Assembly (NCBI GenBank): GCA_028818705.1
Contig: JAPPNJ010000161.1
Location: 53,801-117,800 of the forward strand
Length of the DNA: 64,000 nucleotides
Direction: 5' to 3'
Source of the DNA: Candidatus Poribacteria bacterium
GTDB taxonomy: Bacteria > Poribacteria > WGA-4E > WGA-3G
Each line of letters opens with the position of its first letter. Positions within the stretch are counted from its first letter, which is position 1. A program made the translations under genes and the position numbers. Shown here piece by piece: positions 45,859 to 54,292 of the stretch. Under the pieces are notes generated by a model that saw only the letters and a program-made list of their open reading frames with translations, did no database searches and was not told where the DNA came from.

Positions 45859-46911
45859 ATGCTTTATTCTATAATCGTAAGCGCAGGACTCGAAACCATC
45901 GCACGCCAGGAACTAACCGAACGCTTCAGCGACACAGGACACCTAAAAATCCTTGATCGCAGACCGCAGCGGCTTCTCTTCCGGTATAGAGGAAATCCGC
46001 GCGACCTATTATCGCTGCGAACGGCGGAGCATCTTTTTCTTGTCCTGAAGCAGACGCCAAAAATGACGCGCTCACGGAGTTCTCTGGCAGCACTCAGCAG
46101 TCCACTCGCTCGCTTCAATTTCAAAGAGGCATTTGACTGTTGTCGACAAGTCGGTATCAACGTCCGTAGGCGTATGCCATTTCGGGTGACGAGTCGGTTG
46201 TCTGGAAAGCGCAACTTCCGACGACTCGATTTGCAGCAGGTGATAGAAAGGGCGTTTTTAGAACGCGGATGGTATTTAGCGAAATCGAAGTCAGCGTTAG
46301 ACGTCTGGGCAGAGGTGCATGGGGACGACGGTTACATCAGCATCAAGCTTTCTAAGAACGATATGGCACAGCGACCGTATAAACAGGCGCATATCCCGGC
46401 GTCGCTTAAACCGACCATAGCTTATAGCATGGCGCGACTCTCGCGACCACATCCGGACGATGTCTTTTTAGACGCCATGTGTGGTGCTGGCACGATCCTA
46501 TTAGAGCGTGCCCATATCGGTCGCTACCATTACCTGATTGGCGGCGATATTTCTACGGAAGCGTTAGACGCCACTGTGACGAATTTCGGTAGACAACATC
46601 AACCCCGCCGATTCTTCCACTGGGACGCACGCACCTTACCGCTACAGTCAAACACCGTCGATAAAATTGTCTGTAACCTCCCCTTCGGTGAGACTATCGG
46701 AAATGTCCCCCAGCTCACGAATCTGTATCGGCGGAGTCTCAAAGAATATGAACGCGTCCTAAAACCGAGAGGCAGAATGGTCCTACTCACCTCACAGCGC
46801 GAATTGTTTGAGAGTGAACTGAAACAGCGCCGCTCTCTCAAGGCAACCCAACGACTGACAGTAGATGTCCGCGGCATGCGCGCATGGATACATGTCATCC
46901 ATTTTACGTAG
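45859..46911 (+). CDS. THUMP-domain RNA methyltransferase (Trm14/RlmL-N type)
   Basis: A 350-residue SAM-dependent methyltransferase. The N-terminal part (about 1-165) has the THUMP-type RNA-binding fold (IIVSAGLETIARQELTERF and PFRVTSRLSGKRNFRR). The Rossmann domain has motif I DAMCGAGTILLE (about 208-219) and the catalytic motif NLPFG (about 274-278), the NxPF variant seen in guanine N2 methyltransferases such as Trm14/TrmN. It probably methylates a guanosine in tRNA or 23S rRNA. Confidence 0.88.
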   Translation: MLYSIIVSAGLETIARQELTERFSDTGHLKILDRRPQRLLFRYRGNPRDLLSLRTAEHLFLVLKQTPKMTRSRSSLAALSSPLARFNFKEAFDCCRQVGINVRRRMPFRVTSRLSGKRNFRRLDLQQVIERAFLERGWYLAKSKSALDVWAEVHGDDGYISIKLSKNDMAQRPYKQAHIPASLKPTIAYSMARLSRPHPDDVFLDAMCGAGTILLERAHIGRYHYLIGGDISTEALDATVTNFGRQHQPRRFFHWDARTLPLQSNTVDKIVCNLPFGETIGNVPQLTNLYRRSLKEYERVLKPRGRMVLLTSQRELFESELKQRRSLKATQRLTVDVRGMRAWIHVIHFT

Positions 46912-46946
46912 CACCAATTCTGGTAGGGGTAATCGTGTTTGTAGTA

Positions 46947-47048
46947 GTGCGATTTATCGCACGACACGCCATTTAGGATTGTCTATCATCTGGTTTGCAT
47001 AGTGTAGGACGCACCTCAATTCTGGTAAGTGCGGTTTCTAACCGCACC
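46947..47048. repeat. Hairpins between convergent genes
   Basis: The GTGCGAT/ATCGCAC palindrome (46947-46962) is followed by a family A variant GTGCGGTTTCTAACCGCAC (47029-47047). They sit between the methyltransferase and the convergent oxidoreductase gene and may act as terminators for both, though neither has a T-run. Confidence 0.6.
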
Positions 47049-47057
47049 GGCTATTCC

Positions 47058-48143
47058 CTAAATCTCAGGAACGCTCACCGCCACCTCTTTCCCGGAAGCG
47101 TGTGAACGGAAAATACCGTCCATAATCACATTTGTAAGCAAGACACCTTCTGGCGGTATCGGCGACGGGGCATCTGCTTTGACAGCCTCACGGAACGCCG
47201 TCATCTGTGCTTCCCAAACATCAACTTCTGGAAATCCCGATAGCTGGATCGTCGTCATCCCTTCCGGTGGGTTCGGCGCCGCAGTTAATCCTTCTGATTC
47301 GACCAATTTCTTAAGTTCATCTGTATAGGAATCCGCATAAACAACCGGTCCATCTAAAGAAATGCCCATCTCTTTACCGAGACAGAAGCTTGGACCGAGC
47401 GAATCCTGATGGATTGCCCAAGAGATTTTAAACACCAGCACGCTGCCATCTTCAAACCGTATCCACGCCACACCGAACTCTTCAACATCCATGATACCGC
47501 GGAACTGAGGGTCTTGCTGAGAAATATAGTCCTCTGTGATAGCAGAAACTCGCACAGGTTTCGGATAGCCCATCGCATATAGAGAGTTGTGCAGGTTGTA
47601 GACACCGATGTCTACGATAGCGCCAGCACCCGCAGTCTTTTTATAGATGAACGTGCGTCCCGGATTCCCACGCCGTCTGCCGCCTGAGGATTCAGAGTAG
47701 TAAATGTCTCCGAGCAATCCTTCATCGATGACCTTCTTCGCGAATTGGAGTCTCGGATTAAACGTACTGTGAAGACCAATTTGCAAGATTTTACCCGACG
47801 CCTTTGCTGCCCGAGCCATAGCAGTGGCATCGGGAAGTTTAGCTGCCATCGGCTTTTCACAGAAAACGTGTTTACCGGCGTTCAGTGCCGCGACAGTGGG
47901 TCGGCGATGTCCTTGATTGTAGGTACAGACACTGACTGTATCGATCTCGTCCATCTCAAGCATTTTGTTGTAGCTTGAGAAAACATGTTTTCTTGGAACA
48001 CCCCACGCATCAGCAGCTTCGTTTGCCTTACTTTTGATAATATCGCAGACAGCGACGATCTCAAAACCTCCTACTTTCATATAGGTTCTCTGATGCGCTC
48101 GTGAAATACCACCTGTACCAACAATACCGACTCGGATAGTCAT
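47058..48143 (-). CDS. Gfo/Idh/MocA-family oxidoreductase, copy 1
   Basis: A 361-residue NAD(P)-dependent dehydrogenase for sugars or cyclitols. The Rossmann motif is VGIVGTGGISRAH, the catalytic-region motif is CEKPMA, and the C-terminal domain has VDIGVYNLHNSLYAMG with the likely catalytic Asp and His. GAGGAGAG precedes the ATG. A paralog sharing most residues follows upstream at 48497-49582. The substrate is unknown. Confidence 0.93.
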   Translation of the reverse strand: MTIRVGIVGTGGISRAHQRTYMKVGGFEIVAVCDIIKSKANEAADAWGVPRKHVFSSYNKMLEMDEIDTVSVCTYNQGHRRPTVAALNAGKHVFCEKPMAAKLPDATAMARAAKASGKILQIGLHSTFNPRLQFAKKVIDEGLLGDIYYSESSGGRRRGNPGRTFIYKKTAGAGAIVDIGVYNLHNSLYAMGYPKPVRVSAITEDYISQQDPQFRGIMDVEEFGVAWIRFEDGSVLVFKISWAIHQDSLGPSFCLGKEMGISLDGPVVYADSYTDELKKLVESEGLTAAPNPPEGMTTIQLSGFPEVDVWEAQMTAFREAVKADAPSPIPPEGVLLTNVIMDGIFRSHASGKEVAVSVPEI

Positions 48144-48496
48144 ATTATTCTCTCCTCGTAAGTCAAATTATGGTGAATTATGAAAATACATTTACATTTC
48201 AGGAGTACTTGTAGGAGGGATTTCCTAATCCCGACTAAAAACACTGGTAGTCGGGAATCGGAGTTCCGAATCAACGGTATGAATGCCATCAGGCATTCAC
48301 CGCCTACAACGCAAAACTATCTAAGTAATTCTAAAATCCACCATAAATGAGGATAGTTCATTATTCACAGAATTTTCGTACCGCAAACTGTTAGTTTGCA
48401 AGCTGCCAAGTGCAACATAGTAGACAGTCCAATACACAAGACACAATCTAACAGATTATGCTACAAAGAGAACTCTATCGTGAAACCGCATTATTC
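48144..48496. other. Intergenic region between the paired oxidoreductases, packed with repeats
   Basis: No gene is visible. It contains a family C copy (48210-48236), an inverted family C copy (48247-48269), a family B copy (48270-48308; ATCAACGGTATGAATGCC with AGGCATTC), an inverted copy of the GGTGGATTTT-type piece from 14850 (48324-48350), and a family F palindrome (48383-48399). Confidence 0.75.
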
Positions 48497-49582
48497 CTAA
48501 ATTTCAGGGACTCGGACTGCTACTTCTTTCCCTGCTTCATGTGAACGGAAAATCCCGTCCATAATTACATTCGTAAGCAGAACACCTTCTGGCGGTATTG
48601 GCGACGGTGCATCTGATTTGATGGCTTCACGGAATGCTATCATCTGTAGTTCCCAGGCATCTACCTCTGGAAATCCTGACAATTGAATCGTCGTCATCCC
48701 TTCTGGTGGGTTCGGTTCCGCAGTCAACCCTTCCGATTCCACCAACTTTTTGAGTTCACCGCCATATTCATCGGCATAAATCACCGGTCCGTCCAAAGAG
48801 ATACCCGCTTTTGTACCTAGATGGAAGTTGGTGCCGAGTGAGTCCTGATGAATCGCCCAAGAGATCTTAAATACCATCACACCGCCATCTTCAAACCTAA
48901 TCCACGCTACACCGAACTCTTCCACATCCATAATACCGCGAAATCTTGGATCTTGTTGTGAGATATAATCCTCTGTGATCGCGGAGACGCGCACGGGTTT
49001 CGGATAGCCCATCGCATACAGCGATCTGTGCATGTTATAGACCCCGATGTCAACAATCGCACCGGCCCCTGCAGTCTTTTTGTAGATGAACGTGTGTCCC
49101 GGATTCCCACGCCGTCTGCCCCCGGCGGATTCGGAATAGTAGATGTCCCCGAGCAATCCTGCATCGATGAGCTTCCTTGCAAATTGGAGGCTCGGTGCGA
49201 ATGTGGGATTGAGACCGATTTGCAGAATTTTGCCGGATGCTTTTGCTGCTCTGACCATAGCAGTGGCATCGGGAAGTGTCGCTGCCATCGGTTTTTCACA
49301 AAGAACGTGTTTACCGGCGTTCAGCGCCGCGACAGTGGGTCGGCGATGGCCTTGATTGTAAGTACAGACACTGACCGCCTCAATCTCATCCATTTCAAGC
49401 ATCTTGTTGTAGCTTGAGAAGGCGTGCTTTCTTGAAACACCCCACTCATCGGCAGCTTGATTTGCCTTACTCTTGATGATGTCGCAGACGGCGACGATCT
49501 CGAAACCACCTACCTTCTCATAATATCTCTGGTGTGCGCGTGAGATGCCACCCGTACCAATGATACCGACTCGGACTGTCAT
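48497..49582 (-). CDS. Gfo/Idh/MocA-family oxidoreductase, copy 2
   Basis: A 361-residue paralog of the gene at 47058, with VGIIGTGGISRAH, CEKPMA and VDIGVYNMHRSLYAMG. I use the ATG at 49582 (MTVRVG), preceded by GAGGAGATAATA, since the longer frame to 49711 adds 43 residues unlike the family. Differences from copy 1 are scattered and conservative, implying a recent tandem duplication with both copies kept functional. Confidence 0.93.
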   Translation of the reverse strand: MTVRVGIIGTGGISRAHQRYYEKVGGFEIVAVCDIIKSKANQAADEWGVSRKHAFSSYNKMLEMDEIEAVSVCTYNQGHRRPTVAALNAGKHVLCEKPMAATLPDATAMVRAAKASGKILQIGLNPTFAPSLQFARKLIDAGLLGDIYYSESAGGRRRGNPGHTFIYKKTAGAGAIVDIGVYNMHRSLYAMGYPKPVRVSAITEDYISQQDPRFRGIMDVEEFGVAWIRFEDGGVMVFKISWAIHQDSLGTNFHLGTKAGISLDGPVIYADEYGGELKKLVESEGLTAEPNPPEGMTTIQLSGFPEVDAWELQMIAFREAIKSDAPSPIPPEGVLLTNVIMDGIFRSHEAGKEVAVRVPEI

Positions 49583-49638
49583 GTTATTATCTCCTCGTAA
49601 CAGGATAGAATTGCTAAATGAGTTTAGTCGAAATCGTT

Positions 49639-49668
49639 TTGCAATGCAACCGAAAAATGTGATATACT
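49639..49668 (+). promoter_or_regulatory. Possible promoter for the small ORF and secreted protein
   Basis: TTGCAA (49639-49644) and TATACT (49663-49668) are 18 bases apart. The -10 has one mismatch, the -35 two. Confidence 0.45.
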
Positions 49669-49709
49669 TCAATACACATATTCCATACGATGGCAGAAAG
49701 GAGGGTATC

Positions 49710-49826
49710 ATGCGTATTGAAAAACGTTATCACGATTTACAAAAAGTAAGTCAAGAACATCTCGGTTGGCGGTCAACAATACCGATTTGTTGCTTTTGTG
49801 TGTTCTGTTTTTACGAACACCGCTAA
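49710..49826 (+). CDS. Small ORF, possible leader peptide (38 residues)
   Basis: ATG at 49710 is preceded by AAAGGAGGGTATC, one of the best ribosome binding sites in the window, in a position fitting the promoter at 49639. The 38-residue product opens MRIEKRYHDLQKVSQEHLGW and ends with a Cys- and Phe-rich stretch (ICCFCVFCFYEHR). Its stop lies 13 bases before the start of the secreted protein. It may be a leader peptide coupling translation, a real small protein, or a decayed N-terminus. Confidence 0.4.
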   Translation: MRIEKRYHDLQKVSQEHLGWRSTIPICCFCVFCFYEHR

Positions 49827-49839
49827 ATTGGGGATACAA

Positions 49840-50436
49840 ATGGTGTTTAGATTAGGCATTATGGTTGCAATTTGTACCCTTTTGAACTTGGAGTTGTATG
49901 CCATTCCTACAAAGGTTATTGTTACCGATGTTAGAGATAATACGGGCGGTGAATACGCAGTATCCGAATTACAAGAGGGAGGCAAGTTTTTTCATGATAG
50001 GGATTACACGATGACACACATTCCAGAAAAATATCTCGGACTCACACAAATTCAGACATCAGCAGACTGCCCAGGCGGAATAGACTATCGTTTGTCCTTT
50101 GTTGTTGATCGTCCTGCTAAGATCTACATGGCATGGGACAGCAGGCATAAACGCCCTGAAAACCGTGAGCAAAGCCCCGAAGATTGGTTCACGGATACCT
50201 ATGTGGGCACTGGTGAAATATTGATACTGGATGATCCACATCCTTCTGTTGAATATTTTATATATGAGCCAGTGGAAAGCGTGGAAGGAAAGGTAGAACT
50301 TTTGGGTATAGAAGTCATATCTCCTGATGACCCTGTGAACATGTGGACAATTTTTTTAATAGAAACGGTGGTATCTGTCAATCCAACAGGAAATTTAGTA
50401 ACTACATGGGCAAATATAAAAAAACGCTCAAAGTAA
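49840..50436 (+). CDS. Secreted protein with C-terminal LVTTWANIK tag
   Basis: A 198-residue protein from the ATG at 49840, which opens a signal peptide (MVFRLGIMVAICTLLNLELY). The open frame extends to 49798. The mature part is beta-rich (TKVIVTDVRDNTGGEYAV, DYRLSFVVDRPAKIYMAWD) and of unknown family. It ends VNPTGNLVTTWANIK followed by KRSK, the C-terminal motif shared with the proteins at 15203, 54293 and 55130. A hairpin overlaps the stop codon. Confidence 0.72.
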   Translation: MVFRLGIMVAICTLLNLELYAIPTKVIVTDVRDNTGGEYAVSELQEGGKFFHDRDYTMTHIPEKYLGLTQIQTSADCPGGIDYRLSFVVDRPAKIYMAWDSRHKRPENREQSPEDWFTDTYVGTGEILILDDPHPSVEYFIYEPVESVEGKVELLGIEVISPDDPVNMWTIFLIETVVSVNPTGNLVTTWANIKKRSK

Positions 50437-50470
50437 TTCGCAATAAGTAGTTTCGGGCTTTGAGCATTTT
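50426..50470 (+). terminator. Terminator-like hairpin overlapping the stop codon
   Basis: GCTCAAAG (50426-50433) pairs with CTTTGAGC (50458-50465), followed by ATTTT. The long loop (24 bases) makes it a weak call. Confidence 0.4.
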
Positions 50471-50618
50471 GAAATCCCTTTAACTACTCTTTGTGTCTGT
50501 GGAAGATGCTGGTGCTGTTTAAAACCTATATTTCAAATTTTTCACGTATTTCAGCAATTTTATCAAGAACTGGACTGAAAAATTAATAATCTGCGTGATC
50601 AGTTTCATTCAGGCCGGA

Positions 50619-51176
50619 TTAGTCTGCTGATTGTGCGCAACGGAATCCGTATTCGTAGAGGGTATTTTTTGGCGCAAGCAGTAGGCGATTGGTGGGGAAG
50701 ATACCTTTGCTGCGTAATGCCCTCACAGGAAGTGTTTCAATATCTGTGAAATTGGCTGCCAACCAGCCTATTTCATTCGTACCTGCACGTGGGTTCTTAC
50801 GCGGTGTTGCGAAGAAAAAATCGTCGTCATAGAGGTCTATGCACCACTCCCAAATCGGATAATTCTTGATAACCCCGTATGCTTTTTCCCATTCTGCCTC
50901 CGTCGGGAGCCTCTTTCCTGCCCATAAAGCATAAGCCATTGCAGCGAACCAGCTCACATAAACAACAGGATGATCTGCTTTTCCTTTTGGGTAGTCGTTC
51001 CTGTCCCAATTCAACAAGTAATCCCCGTCGTGAAACATATCCTCAATATGCGGTTTTTGCCACTGCGGTTTTTCAAATAGAAATTGCTGGTATTCAAGGT
51101 TTGTCACGGGGCGCGTGTCAATATAGAATGCGTCAACACTTCCTATATCGAGTCTGCCAGCGGGTATTAAAATCAT
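50619..51176 (-). CDS. Short FGE-sulfatase-fold protein
   Basis: A 185-residue protein of the formylglycine-generating enzyme fold: FYIDTRPVTNLEYQQFL, HPVVYVSWFAAMAYALWAGK, LPTEAEWEKAYG and a final YGFRCAQ. It is shorter than typical members (about 250-300) because the middle WPWG-GN region is reduced to IWEWCID. The two active-site cysteines of true FGE are not seen. AGGA precedes the ATG. It is probably a C-type-lectin-like binding protein or an enzyme of another FGE branch rather than a sulfatase activator. Cytoplasmic, as no signal peptide is present. Confidence 0.82.
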   Translation of the reverse strand: MILIPAGRLDIGSVDAFYIDTRPVTNLEYQQFLFEKPQWQKPHIEDMFHDGDYLLNWDRNDYPKGKADHPVVYVSWFAAMAYALWAGKRLPTEAEWEKAYGVIKNYPIWEWCIDLYDDDFFFATPRKNPRAGTNEIGWLAANFTDIETLPVRALRSKGIFPTNRLLLAPKNTLYEYGFRCAQSAD

Positions 51177-51378
51177 AGGTGGTTCCTGTAAGGTGGTGAC
51201 AAGCTCGCCTTTCGGGGCACCTGCCTAACTACTCAGTGAGATTGTATTATATCACAATCTTGGTTTAGAGAGTGGCCCGAATTTCCGATGGCAGTACACC
51301 TCCATGATTCTTTTGCCTTTGGGAAAAGTGAATATTTAGAATTCTAGCGCATGAAATGTGACCGGAGATAATATTAGA

Positions 51379-52335
51379 TTATTGTCTCAATTTATTCTCA
51401 CGATGCCATGCTAATGCTTCTTGTGCAGGATAGAGCCTTTCGTGTTGAGGCAGAAGGATATTTTTGTTATGCAAATTGCTAAGTCTCCACTCCACTGGTC
51501 CCTCCTCATCAATAAGTCTTGATACTTTCACTCTATACCTTTCGTTCAAAGAAATTAATCCTCGGTCAAAAACCCAATGGTGTAATTTGCAAAGCGATAT
51601 ACCGTTCCGAATATCGTCGCTGTACGAAATACTAAACGGGATAATATGTGCGGCATCCGTTACAGTTATACTTTCACCATCCATTGTGTCAACACGCAAT
51701 CGACAAACAGCGCAAGTGTAGTTGTATATTCGCATGATTTCTTGACGAAAGGCTTTACGGCGAACTGGATTTTCTTCACTTGGCTCTGTGGTCGCGGAAT
51801 ATAAAAATGGATGTTCAGCAACTTCTTGAATGAGTAATTGTCTGTGTTCTCCAATTTGGTGTTCTTCCGCAACAACATTTCCGATTGCTTGCCTATAATC
51901 TGAAAAATACTTTCTAATAATAGTCTGTCGGATGATTGTCCGTTCATCAGGTTGTGTGAGGAACAGAAAAAAAGGTTCGTCAAAACACCCGTAATCAACA
52001 AGTTCATGCAGTTGACGAGATGAAGGGCTCCTGCTGCTTCCCATCAAACTACTCAAATTTTCTACACAATCAACATTTGGAGTTAGATGCCAAAACCCAT
52101 CGTTTTTTAAGTGGTAAAACGGGTTGCGAATGTTCTTAGGATCCCATCCCGGTATTTGTGCAACGTATCGCGCAAAAGCATCTTTCAAGTGGTTAGAAAG
52201 CCGAATTCTATTTTCAAGAATATCACCTTGCTCAATGAGTTGAATAATTGCTAACAGAAGACAAGGTTTATATGGTGCATTTGGGTATCTCCTCAAATTT
52301 TCTATCATTTGCAGATATTCTTGCAGCGTATGCAT
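51379..52335 (-). CDS. HNH endonuclease, copy 1
   Basis: A 318-residue protein with a C-terminal HNH nuclease domain of the HNH_2 type: CAVCRLRVDTMDGES, DAAHIIPFSISYSDDIRNGISLC and LHHWVFDRGLISL. The His of AAHI, Asn of RNG and His of LHH make the metal site; the CAVC pair is consistent with a structural zinc. The N-terminal part (about 1-200) is helical and of unknown function (MHTLQEYLQMIENLRRY). A paralog lies 25 bases upstream in the same direction. Such proteins occur as stand-alone restriction-type or mobile-element nucleases. Confidence 0.9.
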   Translation of the reverse strand: MHTLQEYLQMIENLRRYPNAPYKPCLLLAIIQLIEQGDILENRIRLSNHLKDAFARYVAQIPGWDPKNIRNPFYHLKNDGFWHLTPNVDCVENLSSLMGSSRSPSSRQLHELVDYGCFDEPFFLFLTQPDERTIIRQTIIRKYFSDYRQAIGNVVAEEHQIGEHRQLLIQEVAEHPFLYSATTEPSEENPVRRKAFRQEIMRIYNYTCAVCRLRVDTMDGESITVTDAAHIIPFSISYSDDIRNGISLCKLHHWVFDRGLISLNERYRVKVSRLIDEEGPVEWRLSNLHNKNILLPQHERLYPAQEALAWHRENKLRQ

Positions 52336-52360
52336 AAGTGTTTCCTACGTTACCCTAAAA

Positions 52361-53314
52361 TTATCGTCTAAACACATGCTCACGATGCCATGCTAATGCT
52401 CTCTGAGCGGGATAATGTTCTTTATTCTCTGGGACCAGAATTTTCTTGTTCCTCAAAGTTGTAAACTTCCATTCCGAAGGCCCCTTTTCCGACATCAAGT
52501 CAGAAACTATTACCTTGTAAGTATTACTGAAAGAGATCAATCCTCTGTCAAATCCCCAATGATGAAGTTGGCACAGTGAAATCCCATTCCGGACATCATC
52601 ATTTGCTGATTTCTTGAAAGGTATGATGTGAGCTGCTTCAGCCACACTTTCTCCATCCAGTGTTAAAATTTGGAGTTCACAAACTACGCATGTATATTCA
52701 TAGATCCGCATAATCGCTCGGCGAAACCCAGCTTTTCGTGTCCGCTTTTTCGCCTTGAAAGGACTAAATGGTTTATCAGTCATAAAAGCATGATCCACTT
52801 GCTGAAGTATTTTTTCACTATATTCACCAATCTGTTTTTCTTCTGAAATGAGACCGTAGATTTCTTCCTTAAAGTCCGACAAATAGGTTTCAATAATCGT
52901 CTGTCGAATTATCTCTCTGGTTTTGGTGTTAGTGAATAATACATAGAGGACTTCGTCAAAATATCCATAGGCAATTATTTCACGGAGGCGAGTAAAGGTC
53001 TTAATTTGTGTGACAACTGATAAGGCAGTTTCATATCCAGAGTTTGGGTAGAGATGCCAAAAAGATCGACTTTTCATGTGAAAAAACGGTAATTCAAGTT
53101 TGGGTTTCCGATTTGTGACTTTTGTCCAATACTTTACAAACGTTTCCACTAATCCTGGAGAAGGAATAATTTTGTTCTCAGATATCTGTCCTTGCTCAAT
53201 CAATTCAATAATTGACAGTAATAAAACAGGTTGATGTGGAGCATTACCGTGTGCCTTGTCTATTCTAAGGCCTTTAATCTCGTGCAGGTATTTATGTAAG
53301 GTGCTGGTTTCCAT
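52361..53314 (-). CDS. HNH endonuclease, copy 2
   Basis: A 317-residue paralog of the previous gene, starting at METSTLHKYL by alignment with its neighbour; the frame extends seven codons further to 53335. The HNH core is CVVCELQILTLDGES, EAAHIIPFKKSANDDVRNGISLC and LHHWGFDRGLISF. Both copies share PVLLLSIIELIEQGQI-type N-terminal sequence (NAPxxPxLLLxIIxLIEQG), so the whole protein, not only the nuclease, was duplicated. Divergence is substantial, so the duplication is old or the two were acquired together. Confidence 0.9.
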   Translation of the reverse strand: METSTLHKYLHEIKGLRIDKAHGNAPHQPVLLLSIIELIEQGQISENKIIPSPGLVETFVKYWTKVTNRKPKLELPFFHMKSRSFWHLYPNSGYETALSVVTQIKTFTRLREIIAYGYFDEVLYVLFTNTKTREIIRQTIIETYLSDFKEEIYGLISEEKQIGEYSEKILQQVDHAFMTDKPFSPFKAKKRTRKAGFRRAIMRIYEYTCVVCELQILTLDGESVAEAAHIIPFKKSANDDVRNGISLCQLHHWGFDRGLISFSNTYKVIVSDLMSEKGPSEWKFTTLRNKKILVPENKEHYPAQRALAWHREHVFRR

Positions 53315-53615
53315 CTTTTTATTTTTGCCTAACACATGTTTCTATTGTAACATTTGTACTGTAGTTAGGTTTCTTTGGAGGGATATGAAATTTTTCCAAA
53401 AGGTTAACTGCTTTCTAACAAAGCAATTTTAACATGTTTTGCCGAAAAAATCAAAATTTTCTTAATGCTTCCGATAATTTCTAACCTTTACCATACGAAG
53501 ATATCCCCGAATCTTGAAAATCCTTGAATCCTGTCCATCTCGATTCTGACAATGGACGCTATAGATGACTCGCATTTAAATGCTGAGCCTTCTACCTAAA
53601 CATCGATTTTCTTAC

Positions 53616-53644
53616 TTGACATCAGTTAGCAAATAGAGTATAAT
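53616..53644 (+). promoter_or_regulatory. Perfect-consensus sigma70-type promoter with no obvious gene
   Basis: TTGACA (53616-53621) and TATAAT (53639-53644) are separated by exactly 17 bases. The first good gene downstream starts only at 54293, about 640 bases further. Confidence 0.85.
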
Positions 53645-53970
53645 ATATCATCTGTTTTCCAAAAAGGCGAATATTGTATCCATCTCCAAAACGCTGGTGT
53701 GGAAACCGACACAAACGTTTTCAGCAGCTATATTAGGTTCTTTGCTGATCGCCAACAGCCAGAAAAAATGTTACACTTTTGGCAAAATTGCTTTTTTTCG
53801 CATAACAGAAAATCGAAAGTAAAACATGAACAAACCCTGACAACCACTGGGTTCTCTAACGTTATAGGCAACATACCAAATGGTACACCGGTGTAACATT
53901 AGTGTAACATTTTTAGGGTAAATCGTTGAAAAATATGCCGTTAAGTTAAAATCATATTCACATCTGTATT

Positions 53971-54040
53971 TTCACGGAGAATGGATTGGTTCAACGCCAC
54001 AAACTCACATGACACCTATGCTGAAAAAATTCTCCGTGAA
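53971..54040. repeat. Inverted repeat TTCACGGAGAA ... TTCTCCGTGAA
   Basis: Perfect 11-base arms lie at 53971-53981 and 54030-54040, with 48 bases between. A further partial copy of the right arm (CCTCCGTGAA) follows at 54042-54051. It could be a protein-binding site or the stem of a structured RNA made from the promoter at 53616. Confidence 0.7.
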
Positions 54041-54292
54041 GCCTCCGTGAATCATACCAAAATCCGAATGTCAATTTTTCGTTTGACAAATTTCCGACAA
54101 AAATGTAAGATATACAACAATAAGTAATCACTGCCAACATGGAAAACAGTTGCAACTGTGCAACAAAAACGTGTTGACATCGTTTTCTATTATAGATAGT
54201 AGCGAAAGCGGACAGGTTACACGACTCATGAAGGATCTTTACCGCGAATCGCGCTACAGATTTTCACTTCAAATCTGCAGGAGGATTTACAC

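Larger units (their letters stand above)
53315..54292. other. About 1 kb without a convincing gene
   Basis: This is the longest gene-poor stretch. It is AT-rich, contains a perfect-consensus promoter at 53616, an inverted repeat at 53971-54040, a GTACACCGGTGTAAC palindrome near 53883, and a lone TTGACA at 54174 before the secreted-protein pair (best -10 four of six, 15-base spacing). A 65-codon frame from GTG at 53699 follows the promoter but has no ribosome binding site and matches nothing I know. It may hold a non-coding RNA or a long leader. Confidence 0.55.

Noticed and set aside
53699-53896. 65-codon frame from GTG after the perfect promoter at 53616
   Set aside because: No ribosome binding site, no recognisable motif and skewed composition; kept only as an alternative to a non-coding RNA.
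54174-54200. Promoter directly before the secreted pair (TTGACA at 54174)
   Set aside because: The -35 is perfect but no acceptable -10 lies 16-18 bases downstream; the best match (GATAGT) has a 15-base spacing.
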